64,000 nucleotides of DNA, from contig NZ_JABMIJ010000004.1 in the NCBI RefSeq assembly GCF_014885015.1, forward strand, positions 124,001 through 188,000, given 5' to 3'. The notes beneath the pieces are model-generated. The model did not search any database. It had not been told where the DNA came from and saw nothing but the letters and a program-made list of their open reading frames with translations. Source of the stretch: Spirabiliibacterium falconis (lineage in GTDB: Bacteria; Pseudomonadota; Gammaproteobacteria; Enterobacterales; Pasteurellaceae). This document shows, piece after piece, positions 39,219 through 50,364 of this stretch (positions are counted from its first letter, which is position 1; every line of letters begins with the position of its first letter). The position numbers were made by a program, and so were the translations under genes.

Positions 39219-40139
39219 ATGGAATTTTTAGATACCCTACCAACTGCTGTTATCTTTTTTATTATTTTAGTTGTCATCACGCTCTTTTCCAGTTTAAAAA
39301 CCGTACCACAAGGTTATCACTGGACGATTGAACGTTTTGGTCGCTATACGCGCACCCTAACCCCAGGGCTGAATTTTATTGTGCCATTTATTGACCGCGT
39401 AGGACGCAAAATCAATATGATGGAACAAGTTATCGACATCCCCTCACAAGAAGTGATTTCAAAAGATAACGCAAATGTGTCTATTGATGCCGTATGCTTC
39501 GTTCAAGTCATTGACGCTCGCAATGCCGCTTATGAAGTCAACAATTTAGAACAGGCGATTATTAATTTAACACTAACTAATATCCGTACTGTACTAGGTT
39601 CTATGGAGCTTGACGAAATGCTCTCGCAACGAGATTCAATTAACTCTCGCCTTCTGACTATTGTCGATGAAGCCACCAATCCATGGGGTGTGAAAGTGAC
39701 TCGGATTGAAATTCGAGATGTACGCCCACCGCGTGAACTGATTGATTCAATGAATGCGCAAATGAAAGCCGAACGGAATAAGCGCGCAGAAGTGCTAGAA
39801 GCAGAAGGGATTCGTCAAGCCGCTATTTTGCGTGCTGAAGGGGATAAACAATCCCGCATTTTACAAGCAGAAGGGGAACGTCAAGAAGCGTTTTTAAAAG
39901 CGGAAGCACGTGAACGTGAAGCACAAGCTGAGGCTCGTGCAACTAAAATGGTTTCAGATGCCATTGCCCAAGGCGACACAAAAGCAATCAATTATTTTGT
40001 GGCGCAACGTTACACTGAAGCCTTACAAAAAATTGGGCAGGCAGAAAATAGTAAAGTGGTGCTAATGCCGCTGGAAGCTGGCAACTTAATCGGCTCTATT
40101 GCTGGCATTGCAGAATTACTGAAAAACGAGAAACACTAG
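39219..40139 (+). CDS. qmcA: SPFH/stomatin-like membrane protease-associated protein QmcA
   Basis: Inner membrane SPFH-domain protein of 306 aa. N-terminal anchor [23 protein letters not shown] domain starting [20 protein letters not shown], then a long charged coiled coil ([39 protein letters not shown]). Start [11 protein letters not shown] at 39219 has GGAG at six bases. Ends 10 bp before the NfeD-like gene; stomatin/NfeD pairs usually work together in membrane microdomains and protein quality control. Confidence 0.93.
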   Translation: MEFLDTLPTAVIFFIILVVITLFSSLKTVPQGYHWTIERFGRYTRTLTPGLNFIVPFIDRVGRKINMMEQVIDIPSQEVISKDNANVSIDAVCFVQVIDARNAAYEVNNLEQAIINLTLTNIRTVLGSMELDEMLSQRDSINSRLLTIVDEATNPWGVKVTRIEIRDVRPPRELIDSMNAQMKAERNKRAEVLEAEGIRQAAILRAEGDKQSRILQAEGERQEAFLKAEAREREAQAEARATKMVSDAIAQGDTKAINYFVAQRYTEALQKIGQAENSKVVLMPLEAGNLIGSIAGIAELLKNEKH

Positions 40140-40149
40140 GAGGCACACT

Positions 40150-40599
40150 ATGGACTGGCTCACCCATTGGGGCGTGTGGCACTGGTTAATTTTGGGCTTT
40201 ATTTTGCTGATAGGAGAAGCCCTCCTACCCGGCATTTTCCTCTTGTGGTTCGGTGTTGCAGGACTTGCCATGGCTGGAATAACCGCACTTTTTCTGCTTT
40301 CACCTGCCACCAGCTGGGTGCTATTCGCCTGCCTTGCTATTGCCTTTAGCCTACTGTGGTGGCGTTATCAACACCGCAAAGATCAAGTCGATGATTCCCA
40401 CAATGAACTTAATCAGCGTGGCATTGCTATGTTAGGACAAACAGGGCAAGTGCTTGAATTTTTTGATAATGGTATCGGGCGAGGACAATTTGGCGACACA
40501 ACATGGCGCATTCAAGGCGTGCATTTGCACGCTGGTGATGCCATCAAAGTCACCGCCGTACATGGCATTACCTTAACCGTCGAGAAAACATCATTGTGA
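40150..40599 (+). CDS. NfeD-family membrane protein
   Basis: Partner of QmcA (E. coli YbbJ type), 149 aa. Hydrophobic segments WLILGFILLIGEALLPGIFLLWFGVAGLAMAG and SWVLFACLAIAFSLLWW are followed by an OB-fold C-terminal domain (GIAMLGQTGQVLEFFDNGIGRG...DAIKVTAVHGITLTVEK). Start ATG 40150 has AGGAGG. It overlaps the next gene by 4 bp, so qmcA-nfeD-oxidoreductase form one transcript. Confidence 0.9.
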   Translation: MDWLTHWGVWHWLILGFILLIGEALLPGIFLLWFGVAGLAMAGITALFLLSPATSWVLFACLAIAFSLLWWRYQHRKDQVDDSHNELNQRGIAMLGQTGQVLEFFDNGIGRGQFGDTTWRIQGVHLHAGDAIKVTAVHGITLTVEKTSL

Positions 40600-41189
40600 A
40601 ACAACATTTAATTATTTACGCACACCCTAACCCTGAAAGTTTCAACCACGCACTCTTGGAAACCGTCGTGCTCGCCACTGAAAAGTGCGGTTGGTTACCC
40701 GTGGTGCGCGATCTATATGCACTAAATTTTGATCCCATCTTATCGTGGCAAGAGCTCGCCGATAGCTATCGCGGCGTCATCGCCGACAGCATAGCAATAG
40801 AGCATCAATATCTTCGCCAAGCGGATCTAATCACCCTCATTTACCCCCTATGGTGGATGGGTTATCCCGCAATATTAAAAGGCTACCTTGACCGCACTTT
40901 AACCTTTGGCTTTGCTTATAAAACCCTTGATGGACAATCCCACGGGCTACTGGGTGGAAAACGGTTACAACAATTCATCACCATTGGCAGTAATTGGCAA
41001 GAATATCAAGGATTTGGATTTGATAAATCCATTCGTGATATGCTGGCTGATGGCTTATTTAATTTCTGTGGCATAACCGATATTGCTCATCAGGTATTTG
41101 ATGACATTCATTTAGTCGATAATACTACCCGTAAAGGTTACTTAGAAATCGCTTATCAAACCACGCAAACACGCTTAAGTGCGGTCTGA
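40596..41189 (+). CDS. Flavodoxin-fold NAD(P)H:quinone oxidoreductase-like protein
   Basis: Member of the NQO1/KefF/MdaB flavoprotein group, 197 aa. N-terminal strand LIIYAHPNPESFNHAL forms the FMN/FAD phosphate loop, and IYPLWWMGYPAILKGYLDRTL is the family's central motif. Probably a cytoplasmic two-electron quinone or nitro-compound reductase; the exact substrate is not evident. GTG start at 40596 overlaps the NfeD stop (GTGA). Its last three residues, SAV, come from a USS that also forms the terminator stem. Confidence 0.82.
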   Translation: MKQHLIIYAHPNPESFNHALLETVVLATEKCGWLPVVRDLYALNFDPILSWQELADSYRGVIADSIAIEHQYLRQADLITLIYPLWWMGYPAILKGYLDRTLTFGFAYKTLDGQSHGLLGGKRLQQFITIGSNWQEYQGFGFDKSIRDMLADGLFNFCGITDIAHQVFDDIHLVDNTTRKGYLEIAYQTTQTRLSAV

Positions 41190-41197
41190 CCGCACTT
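41177..41197. terminator. Inverted USS pair at 3' ends of oxidoreductase and emrB
   Basis: AAGTGCGGT-CTG-ACCGCACTT, with TTTT after it, overlaps the stop codon of the upstream gene and lies against the emrB stop at 41198. Confidence 0.75.
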
Positions 41198-42745
41198 TTA
41201 TTTATGTTGTTTAACCGCAGGTGGACCAGAATGTCCAAATGGTGGTTTCGCCAGCCAAATCACGATAAACAGCGACAAGAAAATCACCGCTGATAGCCAG
41301 AAAATCTCATTCGCCCCTAAAATAAAGCCTTGTGCCGTGATTAAGTTTGAAAGATAAAGCCCAATTTGCGTATCATTCATACCGAGTTGGTGCATCTGCT
41401 CAAAAAACCCGTGCGAATTCACATTATAAGGCGTAATAAATTCAGTCAATTGTGAATGGTGTAACGCCTCACGCCGATACCACAAAAAGGTGGTTAATGA
41501 TGTCCCCACTGAGCCTGCCAATGTTCGAAGGAAATTGAACAAACTGGAAGCAGATGCCATTTTTTGTGGCGGAATTTCAGATAATGTGATCGTGGTAAGT
41601 GGCATAAAGAAGCAGGCTACCGCCAAACCTTGCACGAATTGTGGTAACGCCACATCTGCAAAGCTCATATTGGGCTCAAATGTTACCGCACGCCAATAAA
41701 ACGTGGCAGCATACACGAAGAAACTTAACGTGACTAACAAGCGCATATCAATTTTAGCACCGTATTTCCCAATGATAGGCGAAAGCAAAATCGGCAAAAT
41801 TCCAACAGGTGCTGCGGCAAGACCTGCCCACGTTGCCGTGTAACCAAAGACATTTTGCAACAACAATGGGATTAATACCACTGAGCCAATATAAACCAAA
41901 AACGCTAAGCTCGTGCTTAAACAACCAATCGTGAAGTTGCGTGATTTAAATAAGGAAATATCCACCACCGGGTTGTCTTCCGTCAATTCCCAAATAATCA
42001 AGGCAATTAAGCTAATAACGGAAATAATCGTTAGCACAACAATCTCTGTGGAGTTAAACCAATCCTGCTCTCGCCCTTGATCGAGCATTAATTGCAAACA
42101 CCCTACCCCTAAAATTAACAACACCAGCCCCATGCTATCCACTGGCTGCTGTATAATTTCACTTTCACGTTTGCCAATGGTTTTCCACGCCATCAGCACC
42201 ACCGCTAACCCGATAGGGACATTGATAAAAAAGATCCATCCCCAGTGGAGATTATCGCTGATCCACCCGCCCAAAATTGGCCCAAAAATGGGAGCAACCA
42301 CCACCGTCATCGACCAAAACGCCAATGCCATGCCACGCCGTTCAGGTGGGTAATTATTTAATAATAAACTTTGTGAAAGTGGAATAATCGGCCCTGCCGC
42401 TAAGCCTTGCATAATACGGCAGAAAATGAGCATGCCCAAACTGTGAGAGATACCACATAACCACGAAAATAACACAAAAAGTGCGGTTGCAATTAAAAAT
42501 AACCGCACTTCACCCATGCGTTTTGCTAACCACCCCGTGATCGGAATGGCGATCGCATTCGCCACACCAAATGAGGTAATCACCCATGTGCCTTGGCTAA
42601 CTGATGCCCCTAAATCCCCCGCAATAGTGGGAATAGCAACATTGGCAATGGTGGAATCTAGCACCTGCATAAAGGTGGCTAACGCCAGCCCTAAGGTGAG
42701 TAAAACTAACGCCCCGCCTTTTAGCGGAGGATATGCTTTTTGCAT
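41198..42745 (-). CDS. emrB: Multidrug efflux MFS transporter EmrB
   Basis: Inner membrane DHA2-family proton antiporter with 14 predicted segments, 515 aa (E. coli EmrB 512). Typical stretches are FMQVLDSTIANVAIPTIAGD, GTWVITSFGVANAIAIPITG, RIMQGLAAGPIIPLSQSLLL and FWSMTVVVAPIFGPILGGWI. With EmrA and an outer membrane channel it forms a tripartite pump for hydrophobic drugs and uncouplers. Start lies 9 bp after the emrA stop. Confidence 0.94.
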   Translation of the reverse strand: MQKAYPPLKGGALVLLTLGLALATFMQVLDSTIANVAIPTIAGDLGASVSQGTWVITSFGVANAIAIPITGWLAKRMGEVRLFLIATALFVLFSWLCGISHSLGMLIFCRIMQGLAAGPIIPLSQSLLLNNYPPERRGMALAFWSMTVVVAPIFGPILGGWISDNLHWGWIFFINVPIGLAVVLMAWKTIGKRESEIIQQPVDSMGLVLLILGVGCLQLMLDQGREQDWFNSTEIVVLTIISVISLIALIIWELTEDNPVVDISLFKSRNFTIGCLSTSLAFLVYIGSVVLIPLLLQNVFGYTATWAGLAAAPVGILPILLSPIIGKYGAKIDMRLLVTLSFFVYAATFYWRAVTFEPNMSFADVALPQFVQGLAVACFFMPLTTITLSEIPPQKMASASSLFNFLRTLAGSVGTSLTTFLWYRREALHHSQLTEFITPYNVNSHGFFEQMHQLGMNDTQIGLYLSNLITAQGFILGANEIFWLSAVIFLSLFIVIWLAKPPFGHSGPPAVKQHK

Positions 42746-42754
42746 AACATCACC

Positions 42755-43951
42755 CTATTGATGTGCATTCTCACGAATAATGCGCTCAATGAGCATATCC
42801 GCTTCTTGCTGATCATAATTGAGCGTATTGGTTGTAAATAATGGCTCTCCGCCAGCAACACTTGCAATGTTGTCGCCATCACGCTCTGCTGTATGCACCT
42901 CGACTTTGGCTGAAAGCCCTATACGCAATGGGTATTTCTCCACTTGTTCTGGCTCAAGGGCAATGCGGACAGGTACACGCTGAACCACCTTGATCCAGTT
43001 CCCCGTTGCATTTTGTGCTGGCAACAATGAAAATGCGCTACCGGTACCTGGCTCAATCCCCACCACACGCCCATCAAATTCAATATCACCATACATATCA
43101 AAATAGAGTTTAACGCTCTGTCCAATACGCATATCTTTGAGTTGCGTTTCTTTAAAATTCGCATCTACCCACACTTCTTTGCTTGGAATAATTGCCATTA
43201 ATGGTGTACCAACAGCCGCCATAGCCCCCACTTGCGCACTACGTCGCGCCACATGCCCACTCACAGGAGCGACAACTTTTGTACGTTGCAAATCAAGCCA
43301 CGCTTTACGCAAAGCAACAGAGGCTTGCTGCACACTCGGTTGCGATTGCAGATCACTCTCTCCTAATAATGCACGCGTAGCTGAAAGCTGGTCTTGTGCT
43401 GCTTTCAAGTCAGCGCGTGCTGCCGTTGCATTATCTTTGGCATGTTGTAATGCTTCTTGGGCAATTGCACCACTTTTACCTAACGCAATACGCCGCTCAA
43501 GGTCAGCCTGTGCTTGGTTATATGCAATCTGTTTTGCCTGCACAACCGCACTTAATTGTGATACTTGATAATGTAACTGCCCGATTTGACGAACCGCACT
43601 TGCAAGATTGGCTTTCGCTTGTTCAAACGCCAGATTTGCATTGGTATCGTCTAATGTCAGTAACACATCACCTGCGGCAACATAATCCGTATTTTCATAA
43701 TTTATACTCGCAATATTGCCCGGCACTTGAGCTGAAACCATCACCTGATTGCCATTAACATAGGCATCTTCCGTTTCTTCATAGTCTTTTAGAAAGAAAA
43801 ACCAGTAAAGCGTCCCTATAATGGTAATAATAATTAATAACAGAATAAAAATACTTAACGCTTTTTTACGTTTACGGGCTTTACTACTTTTTGTTTTCAT
43901 TGCCACTGGTGCGGTGTTATCGCTTGTGGCAACATCCTGAGTGTTTGACAT
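42755..43951 (-). CDS. emrA: Multidrug efflux periplasmic adaptor EmrA
   Basis: HlyD-family membrane fusion protein, 398 aa. N-terminal cytoplasmic tail, one helix (KALSIFILLLIIITIIGTLYWFFF), lipoyl-like half (EDAYVNGNQVMVSAQVPGNI), a long coiled-coil hairpin (LASAVRQIGQLHYQVSQLSAVVQAK), second lipoyl half (KVVAPVSGHVARRSAQVGAM) and beta barrel. It links EmrB to an outer membrane channel. Middle gene of emrR-emrA-emrB. Confidence 0.94.
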   Translation of the reverse strand: MSNTQDVATSDNTAPVAMKTKSSKARKRKKALSIFILLLIIITIIGTLYWFFFLKDYEETEDAYVNGNQVMVSAQVPGNIASINYENTDYVAAGDVLLTLDDTNANLAFEQAKANLASAVRQIGQLHYQVSQLSAVVQAKQIAYNQAQADLERRIALGKSGAIAQEALQHAKDNATAARADLKAAQDQLSATRALLGESDLQSQPSVQQASVALRKAWLDLQRTKVVAPVSGHVARRSAQVGAMAAVGTPLMAIIPSKEVWVDANFKETQLKDMRIGQSVKLYFDMYGDIEFDGRVVGIEPGTGSAFSLLPAQNATGNWIKVVQRVPVRIALEPEQVEKYPLRIGLSAKVEVHTAERDGDNIASVAGGEPLFTTNTLNYDQQEADMLIERIIRENAHQ

Positions 43952-43981
43952 AAGTTTACCTTGTATTCTTTTTATACTGCG

Positions 43982-44476
43982 TTACGCTACACCGACATTA
44001 TTCGCTAATTTATGTAAAATCGTGTAGAGCTGTTCAATTTCTTGTTTACTTAATCCTGCAAATGCCGCATTAATGTTTTCCCATTGTTTGGGTAAGCGTG
44101 CATTGATAAATTCGTGCCCTTCTGGGGTTAGTTTAAGCAAAAAACAACGACGATCAGACGGGCTCATCACACGTTCAATCCAGCCTCGCTCAACTAAATC
44201 GTCTGAAATGCGCGTTGCATTAGTACGTGATGAACCGAGAATTTCACTCAATTTTGATGGCTGAATCGTATAATCAGGTTGAGTAAATAGCACCGCTAAC
44301 GCCATAAATAACGTATCATTCAATCCCCACTGTTTTAACAATTTATTACGATGCTCCAAATAGCCATTGACGCAGTGCATCATCAAACGAATGGTAAGCA
44401 CTTTTTCAATCGGCATATCTGGCTCTGATTGAGCACATTGCTTAATAGAATTTTCTATATCAGAAAAATTGATCAT
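43982..44476 (-). CDS. emrR: MarR-family transcriptional repressor EmrR (MprA)
   Basis: Winged-helix regulator of 164 aa that would repress emrAB and release DNA when drugs bind. The E. coli EmrR signature stretch is nearly unchanged: NDTLFMALAVLF, IQPSKLSEILGSSRTNATRI (recognition helix) and GWIERVMSPSDRRCFLLKLT. Start MINFSDIENSIKQ at 44476; an ATG at 44512 is also in frame but gives an odd N-terminus. First gene of the operon; the 238-bp region to dctP should contain its operator. Confidence 0.9.
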   Translation of the reverse strand: MINFSDIENSIKQCAQSEPDMPIEKVLTIRLMMHCVNGYLEHRNKLLKQWGLNDTLFMALAVLFTQPDYTIQPSKLSEILGSSRTNATRISDDLVERGWIERVMSPSDRRCFLLKLTPEGHEFINARLPKQWENINAAFAGLSKQEIEQLYTILHKLANNVGVA

Positions 44477-44672
44477 CTTGTGTGGTATCTCCTTAAAATT
44501 CTTCACAAACACATAATAATGGTAGCAATAATAACATAGGTTACTATAAAAATAAATAACCTTTCATGCCCTTTACGAGAACGTACATGAACAAAAATGA
44601 CGCAAATACCACAAAAGAGTGAATTAGTTGTTAAATTTTTGCGAACGAGATCAACTTTTCAGAAAAAGTTAA

Positions 44673-45755
<1,083 letters not shown>

Positions 45756-45767
45756 TATATCTACACT

Positions 45768-45791
45768 AAAAGTGCGGTCTAACCGCACTTT
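45768..45791 (+). terminator. Inverted USS hairpin between dctP and dctQ
   Basis: AAAAGTGCGGT (45768-45778), a three-base loop and ACCGCACTTT (45782-45791), with only a short T run. Inside an operon this probably acts as a partial terminator or 3' stabiliser that keeps binding protein above permease. Confidence 0.6.
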
Positions 45792-45814
45792 GTCATACCT
45801 TAGAAGGCATAGTT

Positions 45815-46438
45815 ATGCAGTGGTTTAATTACTTTTGGGGAAAACTAGAAGAGTTCATGATTGCAACATCACTGGCTGCAATGACGCTGGTGACGTTTAG
45901 TTATGTCATGTTCAATAATCTCTACACACCGTTTTACGATCTCGCCGACGCATTCCCATCACTAGAAACGCTCTTTTTATCAATTGGTGATTTCTGTATC
46001 ACGGTGGCACAAGAGATGACGTGGAGTGTAGCATTAACAAAACTATTATTTGCTATGCTCATTTTCTTTGGTGCATCTTATGGTGTTCGTACCGCTGGGC
46101 ACATTGGCGTCGATGCCATTGTGAAAAAATTCTCAACCCCCGTACAACGTGGATTAAGCATTATCGCTTGTGCGGCTTGTTTAGTATACGCAGGTCTGAT
46201 TACTTTCGCCAGTTATGAATGGGTAAAAGCTCTCTTAATTGCCAATGTGGGCGCAGACGATCTACACGATTTCGGCATTCAACTATGGCATATTGGGCTT
46301 ATTATTCCAATTGGTTACGGTATGATTTTTGCACGCTTTTTAGAAATTTTTGTTCGTATCTTGCAAGGTAAACAAAACGATCTTGGGCTCGCAGATGAAG
46401 CTAAAGATGCTGTGAAATTGCAAGAAGAACATCATTAA
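45815..46438 (+). CDS. dctQ: TRAP transporter small permease subunit
   Basis: Small membrane subunit (207 aa) of the DctPQM carrier with four predicted helices, e.g. FMIATSLAAMTLVTFSYVMF, SVALTKLLFAMLIFFGASYGV and GLIIPIGYGMIFARFLEIFV. It contains the DctQ-typical RTAGHIGVDAIVKKF region. Start ATG 45815 follows AAGG. Ten bases separate it from dctM. Confidence 0.92.
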   Translation: MQWFNYFWGKLEEFMIATSLAAMTLVTFSYVMFNNLYTPFYDLADAFPSLETLFLSIGDFCITVAQEMTWSVALTKLLFAMLIFFGASYGVRTAGHIGVDAIVKKFSTPVQRGLSIIACAACLVYAGLITFASYEWVKALLIANVGADDLHDFGIQLWHIGLIIPIGYGMIFARFLEIFVRILQGKQNDLGLADEAKDAVKLQEEHH

Positions 46439-46447
46439 GGGGCGGTT

Positions 46448-47731
46448 ATGACGATTTTATTTTTATTCGTATGTCTTTTTATCTTAATGCTAATTGGCGT
46501 ACCGATTGCTGTGGCGTTAGGCTTATCGGGCTCACTGACTATTATTTTCTTCAGTCAAGATACGCTAAGCTCCGTTGCAATCAAACTATTTGAAACATCA
46601 GAGCACTACACATTGCTTGCGATTCCATTTTTCTTGCTCGCTGGCGCATTTATGACCACAGGTGGTGTTGCACGTCGCTTAATTGATTTTGCCAACGCAA
46701 CAGTAGGTCATATCCGTGGTGGTTTAGCTATTGCTTCCGTTCTGTCCTGTATGTTGTTTGCTGCCCTTTCAGGTTCAAGTCCTGCAACCGTAGCTGCCGT
46801 TGGCTCAATTGCAATTGCGGGCATGGTGCGTTCTGGCTACCCAAAAGAATTTGGCACAGGCATTGTATGTAATGCTGGAACGCTTGGCATTTTAATCCCA
46901 CCATCGGTTGTAATGGTCGTTTACGCCGCAGCAACCGAATCCTCCGTTGGGCGTCTTTTTATGGCTGGTGTCGTGCCAGGACTGCTACTTGGTGGCGCAT
47001 TAATGATCGGGATCTACCTTGTTGCTCGCATAAAAAAACTTCCCGCCTTACCACGTGCCAGCGTCAAAGAATGGTTTAGAGCTGCTCGTAAAGCCTTGTG
47101 GGGCTTAATTTTGATGGTCATTATTTTAGGTGGTATTTACAGTGGTGCGTTCACACCAACTGAAGCTGCTGCCGTCGCTGCGGTTTACTCTTTCTTCGTT
47201 GCCGTATTTATTTATAAAGACATCAAATTACGCGAATGTCCTAAAGTTCTCCTTGAAGCAGGTAAATTAAGCATTATGCTCATGTTTATCATCGCTAATG
47301 CAATGCTCTTTGCACATGTACTAACAACCGAGCAAATTCCACAACAACTCACATCGTTAGTCATTGACATGGACTTGCAAGCGTGGCAATTCTTAATTGT
47401 GGTCAATATTATCTTATTAATGGCAGGGGCATTTATGGAGCCATCAGCCATTATTTTGATTTTAGTACCTATTTTATTCCCTATTGCCACGCAATTAGGC
47501 ATCGATCCTATTCATCTTGGGGTGATAATGGTGGTTAATATGGAAATCGGCATGATCACGCCACCTGTCGGCTTGAATTTGTTTGTCTCATCAGCCATCA
47601 CTGGTTTAACATTACCACAAGTTATCAAGGCGGCAACACCTTGGCTACTCTTGATGCTGACATTCTTAATTGCAATTACATATATCCCCGCCATTTCACT
47701 GGCACTGCCAAACTGGATTGGCGCGATGTAG
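46448..47731 (+). CDS. dctM: TRAP transporter large permease subunit
   Basis: Sodium-coupled carrier subunit of 427 aa, about 12 membrane segments. DctM signatures: IGVPIAVALGLSG, IPFFLLAGAFMTTGGVARRL, FAALSGSSPATVAAVGSIAI, NAGTLGILIPPSVVMVVYA and MEIGMITPPVGLNLFV. With DctP and DctQ it imports C4-dicarboxylates, feeding fumarate respiration or carbon metabolism. No DctBD/DctS-like sensor is adjacent. Confidence 0.94.
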   Translation: MTILFLFVCLFILMLIGVPIAVALGLSGSLTIIFFSQDTLSSVAIKLFETSEHYTLLAIPFFLLAGAFMTTGGVARRLIDFANATVGHIRGGLAIASVLSCMLFAALSGSSPATVAAVGSIAIAGMVRSGYPKEFGTGIVCNAGTLGILIPPSVVMVVYAAATESSVGRLFMAGVVPGLLLGGALMIGIYLVARIKKLPALPRASVKEWFRAARKALWGLILMVIILGGIYSGAFTPTEAAAVAAVYSFFVAVFIYKDIKLRECPKVLLEAGKLSIMLMFIIANAMLFAHVLTTEQIPQQLTSLVIDMDLQAWQFLIVVNIILLMAGAFMEPSAIILILVPILFPIATQLGIDPIHLGVIMVVNMEIGMITPPVGLNLFVSSAITGLTLPQVIKAATPWLLLMLTFLIAITYIPAISLALPNWIGAM

Positions 47732-47745
47732 CTATGCCGACAAAA

Positions 47746-47775
47746 CAAAAACCGCACTTTAACGTGCGGTTTTTA
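47746..47775. terminator. Inverted USS terminator between dctM and asmA
   Basis: AAAAACCGCAC and GTGCGGTTTTT pair around a short loop, with A and T runs on both ends. Its last bases are the asmA stop codon. Confidence 0.85.
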
Positions 47776-49056
47776 ATTTGCCTTTTTTTCTAACCATGCT
47801 TTGGCTTTGTTTTTTAGCTCTTGGCCGAGGGCTTTGTCTAACCGCACTTTGTATTGCAGGGCACTACATGGGCCGAAAAGAGACAATGGCAGGACGAGGT
47901 TTTCAAACTCCGCACGGCGCGCGTTGAGTTTGAGCTCAAACAAACATTGATGGGTGTCTAAATTCACTTTTCCTGCGCCATTGAGCCCGAAAATTGCGTT
48001 CTGCCCTTGCATTTTGCGGAAATAAAGCTCATCGCCACGCCAATCTAGGCTAACATCCAGCTGCTCAAGGGGCAGCTGTTTTTCATTGAGTTTGTCGGCG
48101 TTGTAGTACTTCACGGGTACATATTGACCGAGAATATCCAATAAATTTAAGCTATTCGCAGTAGCATTATGCACATTTAGTTGTAGATTGCCTTGTAATG
48201 GTAAATGATTTTCGCGCACAATCACACCACTAATATCAGCACGCCCCTGTACGACCACGGGGCGATCAAAAAATGTGAACCAAGGCGCAAGGGCTAAATT
48301 CTTGCCATCAATGTTGGTCATAATCCGCTCTTTTTGAAGACGCTCGGTTAACAACAATTTTCCACCCTGTTGATACAATGCCATTTCTAGCAATGAACCA
48401 TTGTCTTGATTGGCAGGCACATTCACTACTGCTTTATCTATCAGCATTTGATTCAGTGCGCCTTGTTTTAGCAAAATCTGTAGCGCAGACGGTTTATACG
48501 CCACGCTCAATTCATTGGCTTCCAGTGCAAACGATTTCAATGTTTCTCGATAACTCGCACGGCTTAAACGGAATACGCCTTGATGAATTTTCACCCCATT
48601 ATTAAAACGCTGCAACCAGCCACTCATTGCAATGGGGTTTTCGCCGTAATAACCTTGTAGCTGTACTTTACCAAAAGCATAGTGGCGGGGATCAATCTCA
48701 CTGATCTGCATACGAATCTGCTCCGCTTGCACATCGCCTTGTTGCCACCACTGTCCGTTCGTCACAAGAATCTCACGAATATTGGCTCGCAACGTAAGCA
48801 AATGCCACCAATCAAGGCTTATTGCAATCTGCCCTGCTCGTAGCTGATGTGCATCTAGCTGATAGCGTACGTTCTCTAGGCGAACTTGTGGGGTAGGAAA
48901 ATAGGCAAGATGTAGGTCAGCATACTGCAACTGCGAAATGGCACTTAAACTTTGCGCCAACCGCACTTTCGCTTGTTGCAACTGCGTAAATCCAACATAG
49001 CCAGCACCCGCTAATGCCAGCAATGCAAGTAAGCCATAGCGTTTCGCTTTGCTCAC
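47773..49056 (-). CDS. asmA: AsmA-like envelope protein
   Basis: Membrane-anchored periplasmic protein. N-terminal helix [20 protein letters not shown] is followed by a long beta-rich region with the AsmA-type pattern ([77 protein letters not shown]). The location beside dcd and udk matches E. coli udk-dcd-asmA. At 427 aa it is clearly shorter than E. coli AsmA (617). AsmA proteins are thought to help lipid traffic to the outer membrane. Overlaps the dcd stop by 4 bp. Confidence 0.8.
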   Translation of the reverse strand: MSKAKRYGLLALLALAGAGYVGFTQLQQAKVRLAQSLSAISQLQYADLHLAYFPTPQVRLENVRYQLDAHQLRAGQIAISLDWWHLLTLRANIREILVTNGQWWQQGDVQAEQIRMQISEIDPRHYAFGKVQLQGYYGENPIAMSGWLQRFNNGVKIHQGVFRLSRASYRETLKSFALEANELSVAYKPSALQILLKQGALNQMLIDKAVVNVPANQDNGSLLEMALYQQGGKLLLTERLQKERIMTNIDGKNLALAPWFTFFDRPVVVQGRADISGVIVRENHLPLQGNLQLNVHNATANSLNLLDILGQYVPVKYYNADKLNEKQLPLEQLDVSLDWRGDELYFRKMQGQNAIFGLNGAGKVNLDTHQCLFELKLNARRAEFENLVLPLSLFGPCSALQYKVRLDKALGQELKNKAKAWLEKKAN

Positions 49057-49640
49057 ACTTTATCCTCACTAATACGGCTGGCGACCGCACTTTGCTGATT
49101 TTTATATTTAGCATTTGGGCGGTGATTATATGGGCGTGCGGCTTCACCACTTAAAATTTCAAAGCTCAAGGCACCAATCACCATTTTCGGGCGCAATGCC
49201 AATGGCAACTTACCAGAGTTGTAAAACTCCAGCACAATTTTACCTTCCCAGCCTGGGTCAATACGGTGAGCGGTTACATGCACCATCAAACCGAGCCGCG
49301 CTAATGATGAACGCCCATCAAGCCAACCAATAATATTCGCAGGCAATGTTACTGATTCATAGGTAGTTGCCAGTGCCAATACCCCAGGATGCAAAAAAAA
49401 TGCTTCATCATCTTGCAAGATAATTTCATCGCTCATTACACTATCAAGCTGGCGTGAAACTTCTTCTTTTTCCCCGCTCAAGTCAATGTAGGGGGCACTA
49501 TACTCTCGAAATACACGAAACGAATGCCCCAAGCGCACATCTACTGTCGCGCCATTAATTTTGTCATTATCTGGTCGCGGATCTAAACGAATAATGCCAT
49601 CATCTAAGTACTTTTCAATATCACGATCACATAATCTCAT
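49053..49640 (-). CDS. dcd: dCTP deaminase
   Basis: Converts dCTP to dUTP, the main source of dUMP for thymidylate synthesis. 195 aa; core motifs [47 protein letters not shown], the nucleotide-binding [26 protein letters not shown] and catalytic Glu in [13 protein letters not shown]. The C-terminal tail contains USS-encoded QQSAV. 15 bp after udk. Confidence 0.96.
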   Translation of the reverse strand: MRLCDRDIEKYLDDGIIRLDPRPDNDKINGATVDVRLGHSFRVFREYSAPYIDLSGEKEEVSRQLDSVMSDEIILQDDEAFFLHPGVLALATTYESVTLPANIIGWLDGRSSLARLGLMVHVTAHRIDPGWEGKIVLEFYNSGKLPLALRPKMVIGALSFEILSGEAARPYNHRPNAKYKNQQSAVASRISEDKV

Positions 49641-49655
49641 AGCCGCTCCTGATGC

Positions 49656-50303
49656 TTATTTCAAAATTTGTAAAATCTGCGCTTTTAACATATTGATTGC
49701 AATGCGATTTTTTCCACCACGCGGCACAATCACATCGGCAAATTGTTTAGACGGCTGGATAAACTGCAAAAACATTGGGCGAACAGTCTTGCGATATTGT
49801 GATACCACCGATTCCATCGACCGCCCACGCTCTTGCATATCACGCTGTAAACGGCGAATAAAACAAATATCCAACGGCGCATCCACAAAAATAGAAGTGC
49901 TAATTTCATTGCGAATACGCTCATCCGTCAGTAGCAAAATCCCTTCTAAAATAATGATACGCTTCGGCTTAAATGTGTAAGTGCGGTTGGTCCGTGTGTG
50001 TTCGACGTAATCGTACTCAGGCACTTCAATCGCCTGACCTGCCTTGAGCTGCTGCAAATGTTGCACCAGTAAATCGTGATCCATTGAACTAGGATGATCA
50101 TAGTTGGTTTGAATCCGCTGCTCAAACGTCAAATGGCTTTGGTCTTTATAATAAGAATCCTCACTGATGATGCCAATTTGGTCATCCCCCCCCACTTCTT
50201 CGCATAATTCTTTATGGATAGTAGAAGCAATAAGGCTTTTGCCCGACGCTGAAGCACCAGCAATGGCAATAATAACGGGTTTATTCGGCATAGTTTCGAT
50301 CAT
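49656..50303 (-). CDS. udk: Uridine/cytidine kinase
   Basis: Pyrimidine salvage kinase phosphorylating uridine and cytidine. P-loop [62 protein letters not shown] and [17 protein letters not shown] match E. coli Udk closely. Start [16 protein letters not shown] at 50303 with AGGAAA upstream gives 215 aa (E. coli 213). A longer in-frame ATG at 50408 overlaps rsmC and is not needed. Confidence 0.95.
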   Translation of the reverse strand: MIETMPNKPVIIAIAGASASGKSLIASTIHKELCEEVGGDDQIGIISEDSYYKDQSHLTFEQRIQTNYDHPSSMDHDLLVQHLQQLKAGQAIEVPEYDYVEHTRTNRTYTFKPKRIIILEGILLLTDERIRNEISTSIFVDAPLDICFIRRLQRDMQERGRSMESVVSQYRKTVRPMFLQFIQPSKQFADVIVPRGGKNRIAINMLKAQILQILK

Positions 50304-50364
50304 AATGGTTTCCTGCAACACGTTTTGGCAATTATAGCAACTTTCTCGGCTAATTACAGCTAGC

